Under the pieces are notes generated by a model. It did no database searches and had not been told where the DNA came from. It saw only the letters and a list, made by a program, of their open reading frames with translations. Below are positions 11,812 through 23,413 of a stretch of 64,000 nt of DNA, one piece after another. Location: contig WSUB01000001.1 of assembly GCA_019633425.1 (NCBI GenBank), forward strand, positions 682,001-746,000, given 5' to 3'. How positions within the stretch are numbered: position 1 is the first letter of the stretch; each line of letters begins with the position of its first letter. The position numbers and the translations under genes are program-made. The stretch is from Tulasnella sp. 424 (lineage: Eukaryota; Basidiomycota; Agaricomycetes; Cantharellales; Tulasnellaceae).

Positions 11812-12840
11812 CTACTCCTTGTAAGGATAGTCGAACTTCGCATCTTTGCGTCTCCATAACTTCCTCCTGAGGAACTCTAGTCAGTAGCTCGTAAATTTCG
11901 CGAAGCCCAAAATCGCACTTTCTCTTGGTCGGTATGTGCTCTACGAAGACTTCAACACAATTCTTTGCCTTGAACTCACGAATGAATCGAGGATCCCTGG
12001 AAACAAAGAGCTACGTAAGGCAGGGCGAACTAAACATCTTGCGGGCCTGCTTACCACAACTCGCTTGCAACCCCAAGATCTTTGCAGCACCTCATCAAAG
12101 CATTGCTCTTGCAAGCTTCTGTTGCTGTTGGAATTCCTGAAGGATCAAAGTACTCCTGTTCTCCTCGGGCAATTGCAACTAGTCTGTAAGAAGGAAAGGT
12201 TTAAAAAAACGAATGCACTCTAGTGGTCAGCGATACTCACCGGCCCAAGCAGACTAAGCCATATTCCCGACTAACGACCTTGGGACCCACGTTAGTTTCG
12301 CTGCGAGGGGCTAGTCCCCATCCGCCTGGTCCAAAGGCTTTGTTCAGAATTCGGCGGTATTTGATCTCGGGAAGGTAAATGAGACCATCTGCGGGGGAAA
12401 GTGGTTAGGGATGCCTTTGGAACGAGAACTACCAACTCACCTGGCTTCATTTCGATATCCATAGGGTCAACAGGAGCCTGGAGGATTTCGGCTATCTCTG
12501 GGGAGAAAGGCTCGGTCGACAGTCCATGAAAACTCTTCGACCAGTCGTTGAACGCTGGAGCGGCCTGTGGTTGAGTGGAACTATTCGCGTTAGCTGGAGG
12601 AAAAACAGTCTCCGCGTTCGGTATGTCTGTGGACGCGCTGCCGTTCTCCGCTGAGGCCAATTGATCCTCCTGTGGGTCGACGTCGGTCAGCCGAACGCTG
12701 TATTCGCGAACACCAGGTGGGGAAAGACGCGAGGCTCGGAAGCCCAAGGATTGCCCGGCTGCTACACTGAGCCTGGCTGGTCGGTCTGCAGATGCGACAC
12801 GTCTCAGAGGCCCTCTAAGAAGTGCTCTAGTTGCGAGCAT
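11812..12840 (-). CDS. MGM101: Mitochondrial genome maintenance protein Mgm101
   Basis: Mitochondrial nucleoid single-strand-annealing recombinase, distantly related to Rad52, needed for mtDNA recombination and repair. The N terminus [20 protein letters not shown] is a typical Arg-rich mitochondrial presequence. The conserved core assembled over four introns reads [97 protein letters not shown] and [20 protein letters not shown]. The final exon is short and restores the family ending [17 protein letters not shown] (stop 11812-11814). Without that last splice the frame runs on into unrelated sequence. The gene is divergent from the gamma-tubulin complex gene with only 114 bases between start codons, so the two promoters must overlap. 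Confidence 0.95.
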
Positions 12841-12954
12841 CGAGTATCGTTTCGTTTTGGATGGTCGAAGTTTGTGAGATTGAGTGGTTACAAACAACGA
12901 CGCGTCTTTCGACTCCGGGTTCGAATCTGGGCTGATGCTCCTGACTGCCGCGCC
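12841..12954. promoter_or_regulatory. Short bidirectional promoter MGM101 / GCP
   Basis: The start codons of two divergent genes are 114 bases apart. No clear TATA element is seen on either strand. The region holds a B-box-like GGTTCGAATC, treated under rejected items. Confidence 0.5.
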
Positions 12955-15900
12955 ATGAGACCCTCCTCAAGTAGCGGGTTCGCCTCAAGGCCCAGCACAA
13001 GTCACTCAATCCGATCAGCATCTCGGTTTTCACAACGTCCCAGTTCGGCACTATCACATCGGCCAGGTTCTTCTCTCTCCCAACGACCAACCTCCAGGCT
13101 GTCGCAGCGTCCACCGTCGCGTCACGCTCAGCGTTTCGCCCCTCAGCTTCGAAAACTCGTAGAGAACGTCACTGGTATATCAGCGGATGACGAAGAAGAA
13201 GATTTTGAAGATGCATGCGACTTGGCATTAAGAACATTGGAGACGAATCGCTATACCGGGCTACGAGTCAGTCTTGACGAGGTCGAGGCACGGATCGAAG
13301 GGTTCATAGAGAAAGCTCAAATCAAAGGCCAGGATGTGATGGCTACGGCTCTGTCAGAGACTCAGGCTCGTCTGAAGACGACCGTGCGGGAAGCCTCGGC
13401 GACAACAGACGAGCCTCTGGTCCGGGAAAGCCTGTTGCCTGACCAGATTCATTTTCTTGTAAGTCGGTCTGAAATTCATGGTGACAGCTTCTGAGGTTAT
13501 AGCAGCTCCTCTTAGCGAACGCGCCAAACTCTGTCACCCAAGCAACTGCTGCAGATATATTACATTCGATCCGAAACCCGCCGCCACCTCCGCATGTGCT
13601 GACTTGGGAGGAGATCCTCGCAGAGGAACCATTTGAGGGCGAACACTGGCGTATGCCTCCGTCTCCTTCCTCGTCGAGCTTGTCCTCGTGGTCAGACCTT
13701 CCTTCAAAGCAACAGCTAGTCGACTCTGAGGACTCCACTTCCGCCGCAGAAGATGACATATCTTTGAAGTCTCCGGAGCCTACACCAGACGAAGGCGACG
13801 CAAATAATAAGGGGCCAGGCGAAGACGCGCAGAGCACGATTGACGCACTGCAGCAGCAGCAATATTGGACAGCCTTACCCCCACTGACCGCTACGACTTT
13901 CGATCTTGGAGATCCGTCAACACTAGGTTTGTGGGCCCAGCATCGTTCTGTAATCTCTTCTCCCAGTGCCTGAACTCGATTACTAGGCCCTGCCTTGGCA
14001 TCCTTGGCGAAACCTCCATCAGCTGCCCCAGTAAGCCCCACAGACTGACTTGGGCTTTTAATTTCCACTAATCTTCACTCCTTCAGGTTTACATATCTGA
14101 GCTTAATGCTGTTCGGGAAGCTCTCATGGCTCTCCAAGGTTGTTACGGTTATCTCTTCCAACTGGAACCCGAGTCACGTCAAGTGCAGGTAGGCTATGAT
14201 TTTATCTTACTGGGACCTCGAGTTCAATTATTTCGCCTAGATTGCTTCTCCGGCTCCTGTCCTGTCGCATATGTCGCCCGGCGCATTCCTTTCCCTGCTT
14301 TCGGCCTTCGCCTCGACGTCCACGACCCTCACGCAACTTCGACATTTTATACATGTCACCCGCCTTCAGGAAGATACTGGCGGAACAGCCCACAGTTGTC
14401 GTACTCTCTCCGCCTTCTCTGAGGGAGTGGAGGTGGTACTCAACGACTTCGCAACATGGTGCAGCAACATCGAAATGCAATTGTGCAAGGCGCAGGCTGG
14501 ATCTGGTCCGGAGATTGTTATATCACTGTTAAGTTTGCACCACAAGCTGCAACAGCAGACAAACGCCACATTTGACATTTTGTGGCTCATTTCCCGCAAG
14601 TTTTGCGACACCACCAGTGCTCCGCCCGGCAGAGAGGCCCGCTTGACCGATCCCTGCTGGTCAGCCCAGTATATCCTGGATCAGTTGTTGGCCTACTCGC
14701 ATTCCCATGCCAGTATGGGTGACAACAAAACTGCGCTTTCCCTTATGAAAGTATTCACCTACGCCATAACACCATTGTGGTGCTCGCTCCACCTGTGGCT
14801 GAAAAACGGTGTCCCTGCCGCGGGCCCCCTGGATGACCGATACAGTTCAATGGGCGGCATGATTCGTGACTCTGAATTCTTCATCGAAATCAACGACGGT
14901 TTCTTGACCTCGGCGGACTCCTGGCATGACGCCTGTGCCCTCCGATCTGTCCCCGACACCGATGATGACGGAGTCCCAGAGTTTCTTCGTCCCATCGGAC
15001 CACAGCTGCTTTCCGCAGGTAAAGCAGTTGGTCTTTTGCGAGCACTCGGAACTGAGGATTTTTTCTACGATTGTGGAGACGATGGCGTGCTGTCCGAATG
15101 GCTCGCGAATTGGGTCGAAGTTCAGACTTTGTTCAGCGACAGGCCTCTGAAGGAGGTCTCCTCTGTGCAGTTGGAAAACACTCTCCCACCATCCACCGAC
15201 CCTCCACAACCTACGGCTCTGAATCCTGATGGCGAGCGGCAGGGATTCTGGGCCGAGGAGGTCTCTACTCGCGCGGCACACTACCTACTTCCCCTTTGCC
15301 ACTCAGTGCAAGCTCGACTAAACCGAGTGGTTATAGAGGAGTCTCTTCTTTGGGACCACTTGCGGGTTATCGAAGACGTGTACCTGATGCGAAGAGGTGA
15401 TATAATGGCTGACTTTTGCGATATCCTTTACGGTAGAGTACGATCTACCCTCATGCTTGCATTCTGGCTGGATATTTTTCGGCTGATCAGTTTCTCAATA
15501 GATGGATGCCGGCTTGCCTTGGAACGATTTTCATTTCCTCAACGGCGCCTTCCGCGACAGCCTCGCAGCGAGTGCCTGCAAGTGGATCAACCCTTCCTTG
15601 ATGCGGATGTCCTACCAAGCTACTGGCCGTGATTCGATCGCCCAAACTGTCACTGCATTGGAGGGACTGACCTTGGATTATCAAGTTCCTTTTCCCTTAA
15701 ACTATATGCTGGGCCAAACCACGATTCGATCGTACTGTCGAGTCTTCGTTCTCCTGCTCCAACTGCGCCGCTGTAAGGCAATATTGCAGAGCATGAACTT
15801 CAATCGCTCAGAATATCCATCCACGAATTTAACTGGCGCGAAGCTCACAACATTCTATGCCCTTAGGGCCAAGCTGATTTGGTTCATCAGGCAAGGCAGA

Positions 15901-16749
15901 TTACTTACCAATAGGACCGATGGGTTTCTAATCGCATCTATTCCTATGAACAGCACCTACTACAATCATATCGTGACCTACGTAGGTTTTCTTTTCGTCG
16001 AAACGTAGCCGTGATTTAAAGATAGCTTCGGTCTTGCAGGTTCTTCGAGACGAAACCCAGCGATTACATGAAGCCTTAGCCTCTGCGACATCCCTAGACC
16101 AGATGGTGTCCCAACACTCTGCCTAGTACGTTGCCTTTCAAAACATTTCTACAGCTTCGGTAACCTCTCTGCAGTCTGAACAGGGTATTACAACAATGTT
16201 TCCTGTCATCCGAAGTACGTCATCCCCAGGGTCTCGGATGGGATTGGACTGATTATTGTTGGACAGCATGAGACTGTACATCAAGCTATTACGGCCATCC
16301 TCGATATTTCCTTGACCGCTCGCAATTATCTCGACTCTGTCAACAGCGGCCTGTCTGTTGACATATCCTCGTTGGCAATGCGAGATGAACGCCTCGCCGA
16401 AAGGGGGAAGCGCCGAAAGCAGCGGCTCCGTCAGTCACAGAAAAGACTTCGGAGAAACGTCATTAGCTTCACTTCCGAGACGGTTGACGACGAATCGGCT
16501 GAAAGCTCCAGCGATAGCTCTGAGGATCTTGACTTAAGCTATTTGTCTAATGCTGTGGAGGAGCAACGCCATGATTCACCCGCGCCGGCTGGGAATTCAT
16601 GGCTGTTCCGGATCGATGACTACAACGCTCGTCTGGAAAACTTGATGCGGTTGTTTAGCCGGGCGGTGGAGGCGCTTTCGGTCACCCCAGATGAGTCGCT
16701 GCAGAGCTTTGCCATCCTAGCGTTTTCGCTTGAAGATTGGGATAGATAA
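12955..16749 (+). CDS. Gamma-tubulin complex component, Spc97/Spc98 family (probably GCP5)
   Basis: Subunit of the gamma-tubulin ring complex that nucleates microtubules at the spindle pole body. The N terminus (from 12955) is a Ser/Arg/Pro-rich repeat-like region with recurring SQRP, followed by a helical N-terminal domain. The GRIP1 region holds LNAVREALMALQGCYGYLFQL and SPGAFLSLLSAFASTSTTL. GRIP2 begins about MDAGLPWNDFHFLNGAFRDS and shows WINPSLMRMSY, TALEGLTLDYQVPFPLNYML, VFVLLLQLRRCKAILQSM and LDQMVSQHSAYLNRVLQQC, all family hallmarks. A junction at about 15435-15502 (intron starting GTACGATCT, ending CAATAG) joins DILYGR to MDAGLPW and is required to restore the domain. An acidic/basic insertion (QSQKRLRRN, then SSSDSSEDL) near 16400-16530 lies inside GRIP2. 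The member identity GCP5, as against GCP4 or GCP6, is an inference from overall length and the divergent N domain. Confidence 0.88.
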
Positions 16750-16908
16750 GTGTATAAGCATCGAGTCGGACGACAAATATTTCGAATGGACATTGATGTA
16801 AAATACATCACTACATAGCATTGCCAGTTGACGCAGTATCTCGTGCCAAGGGGCGCCCTGAAAATGTAAGGTCGCTTTTGACAATGTCGCTTTGACGATT
16901 TCGTTCAC

Positions 16909-19900
16909 TCAGAAGCCTTCGGCGGGGTCTGTGCTGTAATATGGCGTTCCTGCAAAATCTGCCGCTGTGCCAAAGTCATGTTATTTGATCGGTCTGAGTA
17001 TAGTGGAAATACTTACTTTTCGTCCAGACTGTGTTTCCCCACCAGTTCAAAGTGACAGGGCCTGACTTGGGAAGTTGAAATGCTAAAAAAGTAACGATAA
17101 CCCCAAGTATTGTGCCTACGTAGACCATTTTAAGCCAACATCCGAGACTCGAACTGCATGGGCGAGACACTATTCACCTGTATCCAGCGCGGCACTTAGG
17201 ATGTAATTGTATCTTGCCCACCACTGGAACCTTTTCCTTCTTAGCCAGTATTCTATATGGAATGGCGCAGCTCTAAGACGTAGAATGGAAACCGACTAAG
17301 TATCTCACTTACGGAAAACGATACCAACTATAAACCAGGAGGAGAAATTGATGCCTCCAGCGGGCGGTATCGCCGAGGGGCCACCGAGAAGAACCGGAAT
17401 ATGAACTGTAGTGCGAGGGACGTTAATTCAGCAGTGGTGAATAATGATGCCAGGCCTTACCGTATTTGAGTCGTGAAGTAGGGTGACGTTTGAGCCACAG
17501 CCAGAGCGGTACGGGGAGAAGCGCACCAACAATAGCGGCAAAGGGCAGAGCGGAATAGATCGACCCGCTGCCAAACTGGCGAGTCGGACCGATTGAGCCC
17601 CTGTTGTGTTGAAGTGAGTCGGGTGAGCTGAGGCGGTGGTCTAGACACTCACCACACCATCGAAGCCGTGTTAAGCACCGTGGCCGTCGGGCAAGAAAGG
17701 AAGTTGGGCTGGCTCGGGTCACAAATATCGTGAACGTCTCTGAACAACATCGCCTTCACTAGCGTTTGAGTCGCAACCCCAACAAGAGCGCCAACCACTT
17801 GGACTGAATGAGGAAGATCAGCCGTCGTTGAGTGGAACGCATAGTGGTTTGCTGACCAAAGAATACCGGTTTCGGGCCGCATTTGATGTAATGCGCTATT
17901 TTGAGGTTCAAGCTGGTATTAACCATGAGGGTGGGACTTTGGACGGCAATTCCTTTAAAAATCTGGATCATACCAGCGATGTTTAGCGGTGTTTAACCGG
18001 TTTAGCACCACTTACCATGTTTCCAAGCGCCGAACCCGGAAGGAGACGCCCAGGAATCGCTTGAGCAATAAGATTATTGCCTACAAGCTGTCCTGTCGTG
18101 GCAAACATGTATCCCATAGGTAGCGCGTATATGATCGCTACAAGAAGAGCTAGGAGCGGCGCCCAAACTGGCAGGCCGACGTCTTCAATCTACCCGGTCG
18201 ATGAGTAATGAAGTCGTGGTTTCTAGGAAAGGTCGAACCCTTGCCTTGACAGCTATCATCGCCATTACCGTGCAGCCAACAAATATTGCCCAGTAATACC
18301 AGGATGGTACTTCAGGGTATTTCTTCATGAGCCGAGCATGAACATCATCGTCGTCGTTCTCTTCCCTTTTTAATCGACGTAAGGCTTCAGGTCCATAATG
18401 AAGAACGGTGTGGACGACGAGAGCAGTCGACAACATGAAGGCGAGAAGGTAAGTCATGACATAGGTGACCGGCAAATACAGAGGAGAGTATTCCTCATAG
18501 GCGGTGACGTTAAGGTTATTGTCCGGTGTAATAACTCTCGAGATATCGTAGGGTTGGGCAAACCGGTCATACGCAATGGTCCCTGAGATCGGCAAATGAC
18601 CAGTCTTCCACACCTGAAAGAACCTTCCGGTCAGTCCCATCTTGCCCTATGCACAGAACTCACTCACGTCAGAGTAGTAGAGTACCGGGATAATAATCCA
18701 GTAAAATATCACGAAACCAGCCATGATGTTCAACTGCGACCAAAAGGGGTACATCAACGGAGAGCCGATATATGCAATTTGGTTCCAGTCAAAGGTTAGG
18801 AGACCCATGCCTAACCCGTTGACTGTACCAAATAGCTGGTTAATTACGGTATTATCTGGGGGCAGACTACTTGATCAACCCGTTGATCATGTTGGTCCAC
18901 GATCTCCACTTACTCGGGCGTATCCAGCATACGAATGAGAAATAAGAGAGTGCCGTGAAGAGGAACCCTGACACAATGTTATACAGCTTTAGTCTGAATA
19001 CTCGATTGTTTAAGAGGGACTCACCAGGAAGAAAGTAGTAGAGGAATGCTATAACAGTGGCATAGCCGAAGAATTGAACACGGGTCATCCCGTTCGCCGG
19101 AAAGTCGCCCGCATGTACAGTATTGAGAACTGCACAATAAACCAGAGAACTTGGCCAAATGACTGAAAAAAGAGGGGGGAAAAGGGATTATTGTGTGAGG
19201 GGAGATGAGATCTACATTGGACCCGGCCTTACACGAAGCAGGTTGGATGAGGATCTTGTGGGTCAACCCAGCAAGGCTTATTCCAATCAGCTGAGTAGAG
19301 AGGAGAAATAAAACCGTGAATCTTGACCAATGAATCAGTCAGGCACCTCAATCACGAATTGTTCCAAAGCCACACACCCGAGCGATACTTCGAAATAATG
19401 CCGCTTTTCCATGGCGGAAATGATACCTAACCCGTAGTCCGGGTTGATGGCTGGAGTGGACATAATCAAGACAAGAGTATGCTCCTTGATGGTCCACGGG
19501 GAAGGATTTAGACTAAACTCCCAGCCACCCGCGATTGGAAGGTTGGGTGGCAATGACCAGCGGCGAAGCGGTAAGAGCCAAGCCAGGGCTACGCCGCAAG
19601 GATGAGCAAATAATCTGGATGGAACGATAAGTAGCAGTAATAGTCCACAGCACAGTAACTCACAGGATCAGTAGAGGGGAGAGATACGGAGCAGGATACC
19701 TGAAGCTGAAAAAGATGTTCGCTGCTGACCCGGACGCGCATAACAGAACCCCAATGACCAAGACTCGGAAGGTCAAGCACGGCATTTCCACATCATCGGT
19801 GTTTGATACAGATGCCCTGACTTCGGGGTATGGGGAGTCATCAAAGTGGTCCAAGTAAGGTTCTGCTTTGGGTGTGAAATGCGGAGTCAAGGACGATTTG

Positions 19901-20618
19901 ACGTCTAATTCGAGTTTCCGATCTCTGCTGTAGTTTCGCCCATCAGATCCCAGAAACCTCGTGGAAGGCATGGTCGCGAGACGTACCTCCCGATCTCAAC
20001 ATCTTTGTCGCGAATCCCTTCAAAGTCACGGGCTTCTAGCTTCTCTGAAAGGCTAGAGCAGGTCTGACCCATGGAGACACTCGAAGACGCGTGAGATCCA
20101 GAAGCGCTGCTCCCTTCTTGAATATGACCCATCGAAGCAATCCGGGCTTCCTTGGCCGACGGTAGATGCCTAGAAGACGCGAGAGCTCCTCGAGTAGCGT
20201 CATGGAGGTCTGTTGACGGAGGGCAATATCCAAACGGCGAGTCGACAGAGTGTGTTCCTGTGTTCGGTGGAGAGGCGTTCAAGTTGGTCGACTGTGATGC
20301 AGGTGGGGAGAATGCGAAGGGTGGCAAGGTTGACGTTGTATTCGGATATGAGGTTGGAAGGCGACTCCGAGTAGGTCGATGGCCATTAAAAAGCGCAAGC
20401 TCACTCAATGAAAGTCCCGTCGGAGGAGTCACAACGGGAGGTTCGATCGAAAAAGACGAGGAAGTCTGTTGACGAGGAGTCCCAACTTCCTCGACTCGAG
20501 AAGGGGGTTGAAATGCGAAGACGTCGCTGAGTGCAGAAGCAGCCGTCGTAGGTGGAATGGGACCAGAAGAACGTTGAGGGTTCGTGTGGGCGTCGGGCGA
20601 AGAGAGGGGGGAAGGCAT
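16909..20618 (-). CDS. Oligopeptide transporter, OPT family
   Basis: Proton-coupled multi-pass transporter for small peptides or metal-chelate/glutathione-like substrates, probably plasma membrane or vacuole. The N terminus is long, Ser/Pro-rich and disordered (first about 210 residues from 20618). The OPT core starts with DSPYPEVRASVSNTDDVEMP and FRVLVIGVLLCASGSA, then IFFSFRYP, FSLNPSPWTIKEHTLVLIM with the OPT NPG-like motif here as NPS, FFGYATVIAFLYYFLPG, NVVVNQLFGTVNGLGMGLL, FDWNQIAYIGSPLMYPFW, and ITPDNNLNVTAYEEYSPLYL. After a cytosolic loop (ENDDDDVHARLMKKYPEVP) come ATTGQLVGNNLIAQAIPG, LPGSALGNMIFKGIAV, and near the C terminus GPTRQFGSGSIYSALPF and LNWWGNTVWTK. It ends TPYYSTDPAEGF. 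The gene has about a dozen introns; exact borders of the first membrane-segment exons (about 19000-19700) are not fully resolved. Confidence 0.92.
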
Positions 20619-21384
20619 AACGAATGAGGGGAACTTGAGCGGATAGTTAACGCTCGATCGTCGTTTGCTCTTATCTGTGGATAGATGTATACGTCAGTAA
20701 GCTATCCCTTTGAGTACGTTTGACTGAGTCGGTGGAAGAAGATATGCTGTTAAACTGTGGGATTGTACGTACCATAGGGTTCGGATGGTACTTGGGACTG
20801 GGAAAGCTTCTGGAGAACTGCCGCACACTCGGACTGCAATCTCTATCCAGGCAATCTCGGTCAGAATTCAGAACCAGAGTCTTTGTGCCCATGGTCTTCA
20901 CACTCACCGGACCCCTCCAGCGCCCTTTGTCGAATCGATAGTGCCTCGATCAACAAAGGGAGTTCCAGGGTCGCCGGTGGCGATGTGGTGGCAAAGAGAC
21001 ACAACCAATTAATACCGTTACAACTCTCCGACGGACGTCCGCCGCGTCGATTCCTAACACCGCACACAACTGCTTATAAGCAAACAAAGGAGTTTAAGCT
21101 TCTCCGTCCTAAGCTTTATCTGGTCACGAAGAAACGAGTCCAATTAACCTTTGTGCTAAAGCCGCTCCTTGTTCGGCGGCGGAGAAACGTACGTGATTAA
21201 CCCATAGTATCCGAGAGTACGGGGAATTCGGAATTGGAGGCTTCCAGTGAAACTCCGGACGAATGAACGAACAGGTGCACACCCGAGGGCCATTTCCGCA
21301 TGCATTGGGTATAGGGCAGGTTTATCGATACACAGAAATATAGTATGAAATATACTTGACGAAATGGTGAAGCCATACGCGGAT
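20619..21384. other. Intergenic, upstream of OPT gene
   Basis: 766 bases between the OPT start and the stop of the vWA gene, both on the minus strand. I find only short open frames with no family signature. Probably OPT promoter and leader plus vWA 3' UTR. Confidence 0.5.
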
Positions 21385-23096
21385 TCATCCTATGGACGCC
21401 TTCCTTCGGTCCAACCGACGGTTGATTCCTCCCAGAAGAATCTTGGACAAGCTATCGGCAGTCAATTGGCTACCTTCAGCAGTGTACGGAAACGTGTCCA
21501 CGATGTCCTTTGCGTCGGCGTAGCTCGATCAGCTGCCCTATAGAAGGCCAAAGAAAGTGGATATATACGTACCCTGACACCATGAGTTGTAGCTAAATCA
21601 TCATCTAGTACCCGGAGAGCTTCTGCAGCATCCTCGTCCGTTCCAATTTGTACAAACTGAATGCCAACCTGAGCCAATGGAAAATGTCCTTCATCCAAGC
21701 GTCTTGCGGCCTGGACGATAACAGACTCTGGGTCATCCGTCGCAGCTCCTAGAACGTCAGAAAAATCGGCATCCAGGCAAATAAGCGCTCGGTTCCTTTA
21801 GAGTATTTTCTATGCAAAGTAACGTACCATCGGTGATGACAAGGAAGTTTACCGGTTTGATCCTTTTCAGCGCCCCCGCGTCACCTTGAAGCTGTGCGTT
21901 CTTGGCAGCTTCGAGTCTCAGGAGGTAATCTAGGAGTAACTCCTCCAATTTCTCTCCAGTTGGTGTAATGCCATATGGGACCGTTTGATCGAAGAGTCGC
22001 TTGACCTCAGCACCGTTCTATAGTTGACCGACCATGTGCATGAATACACAAGCCGTGAACCGAAAATACTGCGAACTCACTCGTAAGCCTTGCCCGACTA
22101 TTGGGTTATTTAAGAAATGAACGTCTATGCCGTCTAAGTCATAGCGTGCGGCAACTTCCGCTATTCCGGCCAGAGCGTCGCGGGCTTCGTACCACAGCGG
22201 CCCCTCCATCGATGTTGAATCTGAAGCGAAGGTCAGCCATGAGCGAGTGCGGATAACTATTAAATAAACAAAAAAAATACTGCACCATCAACTATTATAA
22301 CAGTATCGTACCGCCTCAGCAGTTCCAGAGGGTCTTCAATCGAGGGACGTCGCTTTGGTGGCACCGCCGGTGGTCGTCGCGGTGCCGCTGGGGGTGGTGA
22401 TTCGGATCTAATTGGATTACCCAATATCGCGTCAACACCAGAATCCGCTCGGATGAACGCCGTTCTGGCGTTTCCCGACCCCGCAGAGGTTCGACTCTCT
22501 TGAGAGCCGCGAGAACCTAAGATCGGATGTTGAGCACCTATGGGGCTAATGGGCGCGGGCGGTAATTCGAAAGGTGACCTACCATTTCTCCAATCTACTC
22601 TTTGAGGTCGTTGGTGAGTGGCAGAGGCGCTCCTATTGTGTCCCTGTTGTTGGCCAGGCGTTGCGGAATCGGAGCGAGTCCGGTTCCGCCCAGCTCCACT
22701 GCCAGCCGCCGCGGCCGCGGGCGCAGTCGCACCGCTGTTGAAAGAGCTCGGTGGGTGGTAGCTTACTCTACGGTTGGCTGCTGCGTCCTGCGAACCGGAT
22801 CCGTATGATCTGCCGTGGGAGACTCTGTCTCGGGGAGGCACTGGTGGGGGTGTACTGGGTTCTGGGTCCGTCATAGCATATGGTGGTGGCGGTGGAGCAC
22901 CACTCTCGCTCTGAACCTCTGGAATGTCGAAGGAAGGTGCATCAGGCGGCGCCGATCTTAGCGCTGGGGCGGGAGTTGGTTGGGATGAGAGAGTAGAATG
23001 TGACCTAGTTGACGATGCTCGACTAAGAGTACTGGATCGATTCGGCCGGGAAGATGGATTGCTCTGGTTGTTTCCCACTATAGGTATTCTGATCAT
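21385..23096 (-). CDS. von Willebrand factor A (vWA) domain protein with disordered N terminus
   Basis: Intracellular vWA protein of unknown function, a type common in fungi. The first exon (23096 to about 22290) encodes about 270 residues rich in Ser, Pro, Arg and Ala with PPPPYAM and SIEDPLELLRRYDTVIIVD. The metal-ion-dependent adhesion site is created by splicing: IVD from exon 1 joins D-S-T-S-M from exon 2, giving DxSxS. Then follow WYEARDALAGIAEVAARYDL, DGIDVHFLNN, GITPTGEKLEELLLDYLLRL, KPVNFLVITDG (second strand with the conserved Thr-Asp), VGIQFVQIGTDEDAAEALRV, and the short ending DRRKASIG. No signal peptide or transmembrane segment is seen. Role and partner are not deducible. Confidence 0.85.
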
Positions 23097-23413
23097 TTGG
23101 TATGAGATTGAAGTGTAGAGGATAGCGGGAGACTCACTCGGTCAAAGATATGTAGGGGAAAAAGTTCTCTTAAATAGTCGTTGGATTCGAGATAGAATGT
23201 GTATAAGAGCTCAGCGTACGAGACGAGCGATAGCGAGGAAATGGAATGATGGTGGTAGAAAGGGGGTGCAAGGGACAATTGCACCGCAGGGCACTGTTAC
23301 GGTTGCGCAGGCATTTGTCCAGATTCTCCCACGGCTCTGTCAAAAGAAGACGTTCTATCTTTCCTTTTCTGGTGGACGTGAACAGGAGTGGCAAAGACAG
23401 CAGCGAAATTGAT
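23097..23413. other. Intergenic, vWA promoter / CSN12 3' end
   Basis: 317 bases between two minus-strand genes. Only short overlapping frames; nothing recognisable. Confidence 0.5.

Noticed and set aside
12835..12950. tRNA-like sequence with a GGTTCGAATC B-box and partly pairing ends
   Set aside because: The T-stem has a G-G mismatch, no D-arm or anticodon arm can be drawn, and the interval overlaps the MGM101 start codon. It is better explained as promoter sequence.
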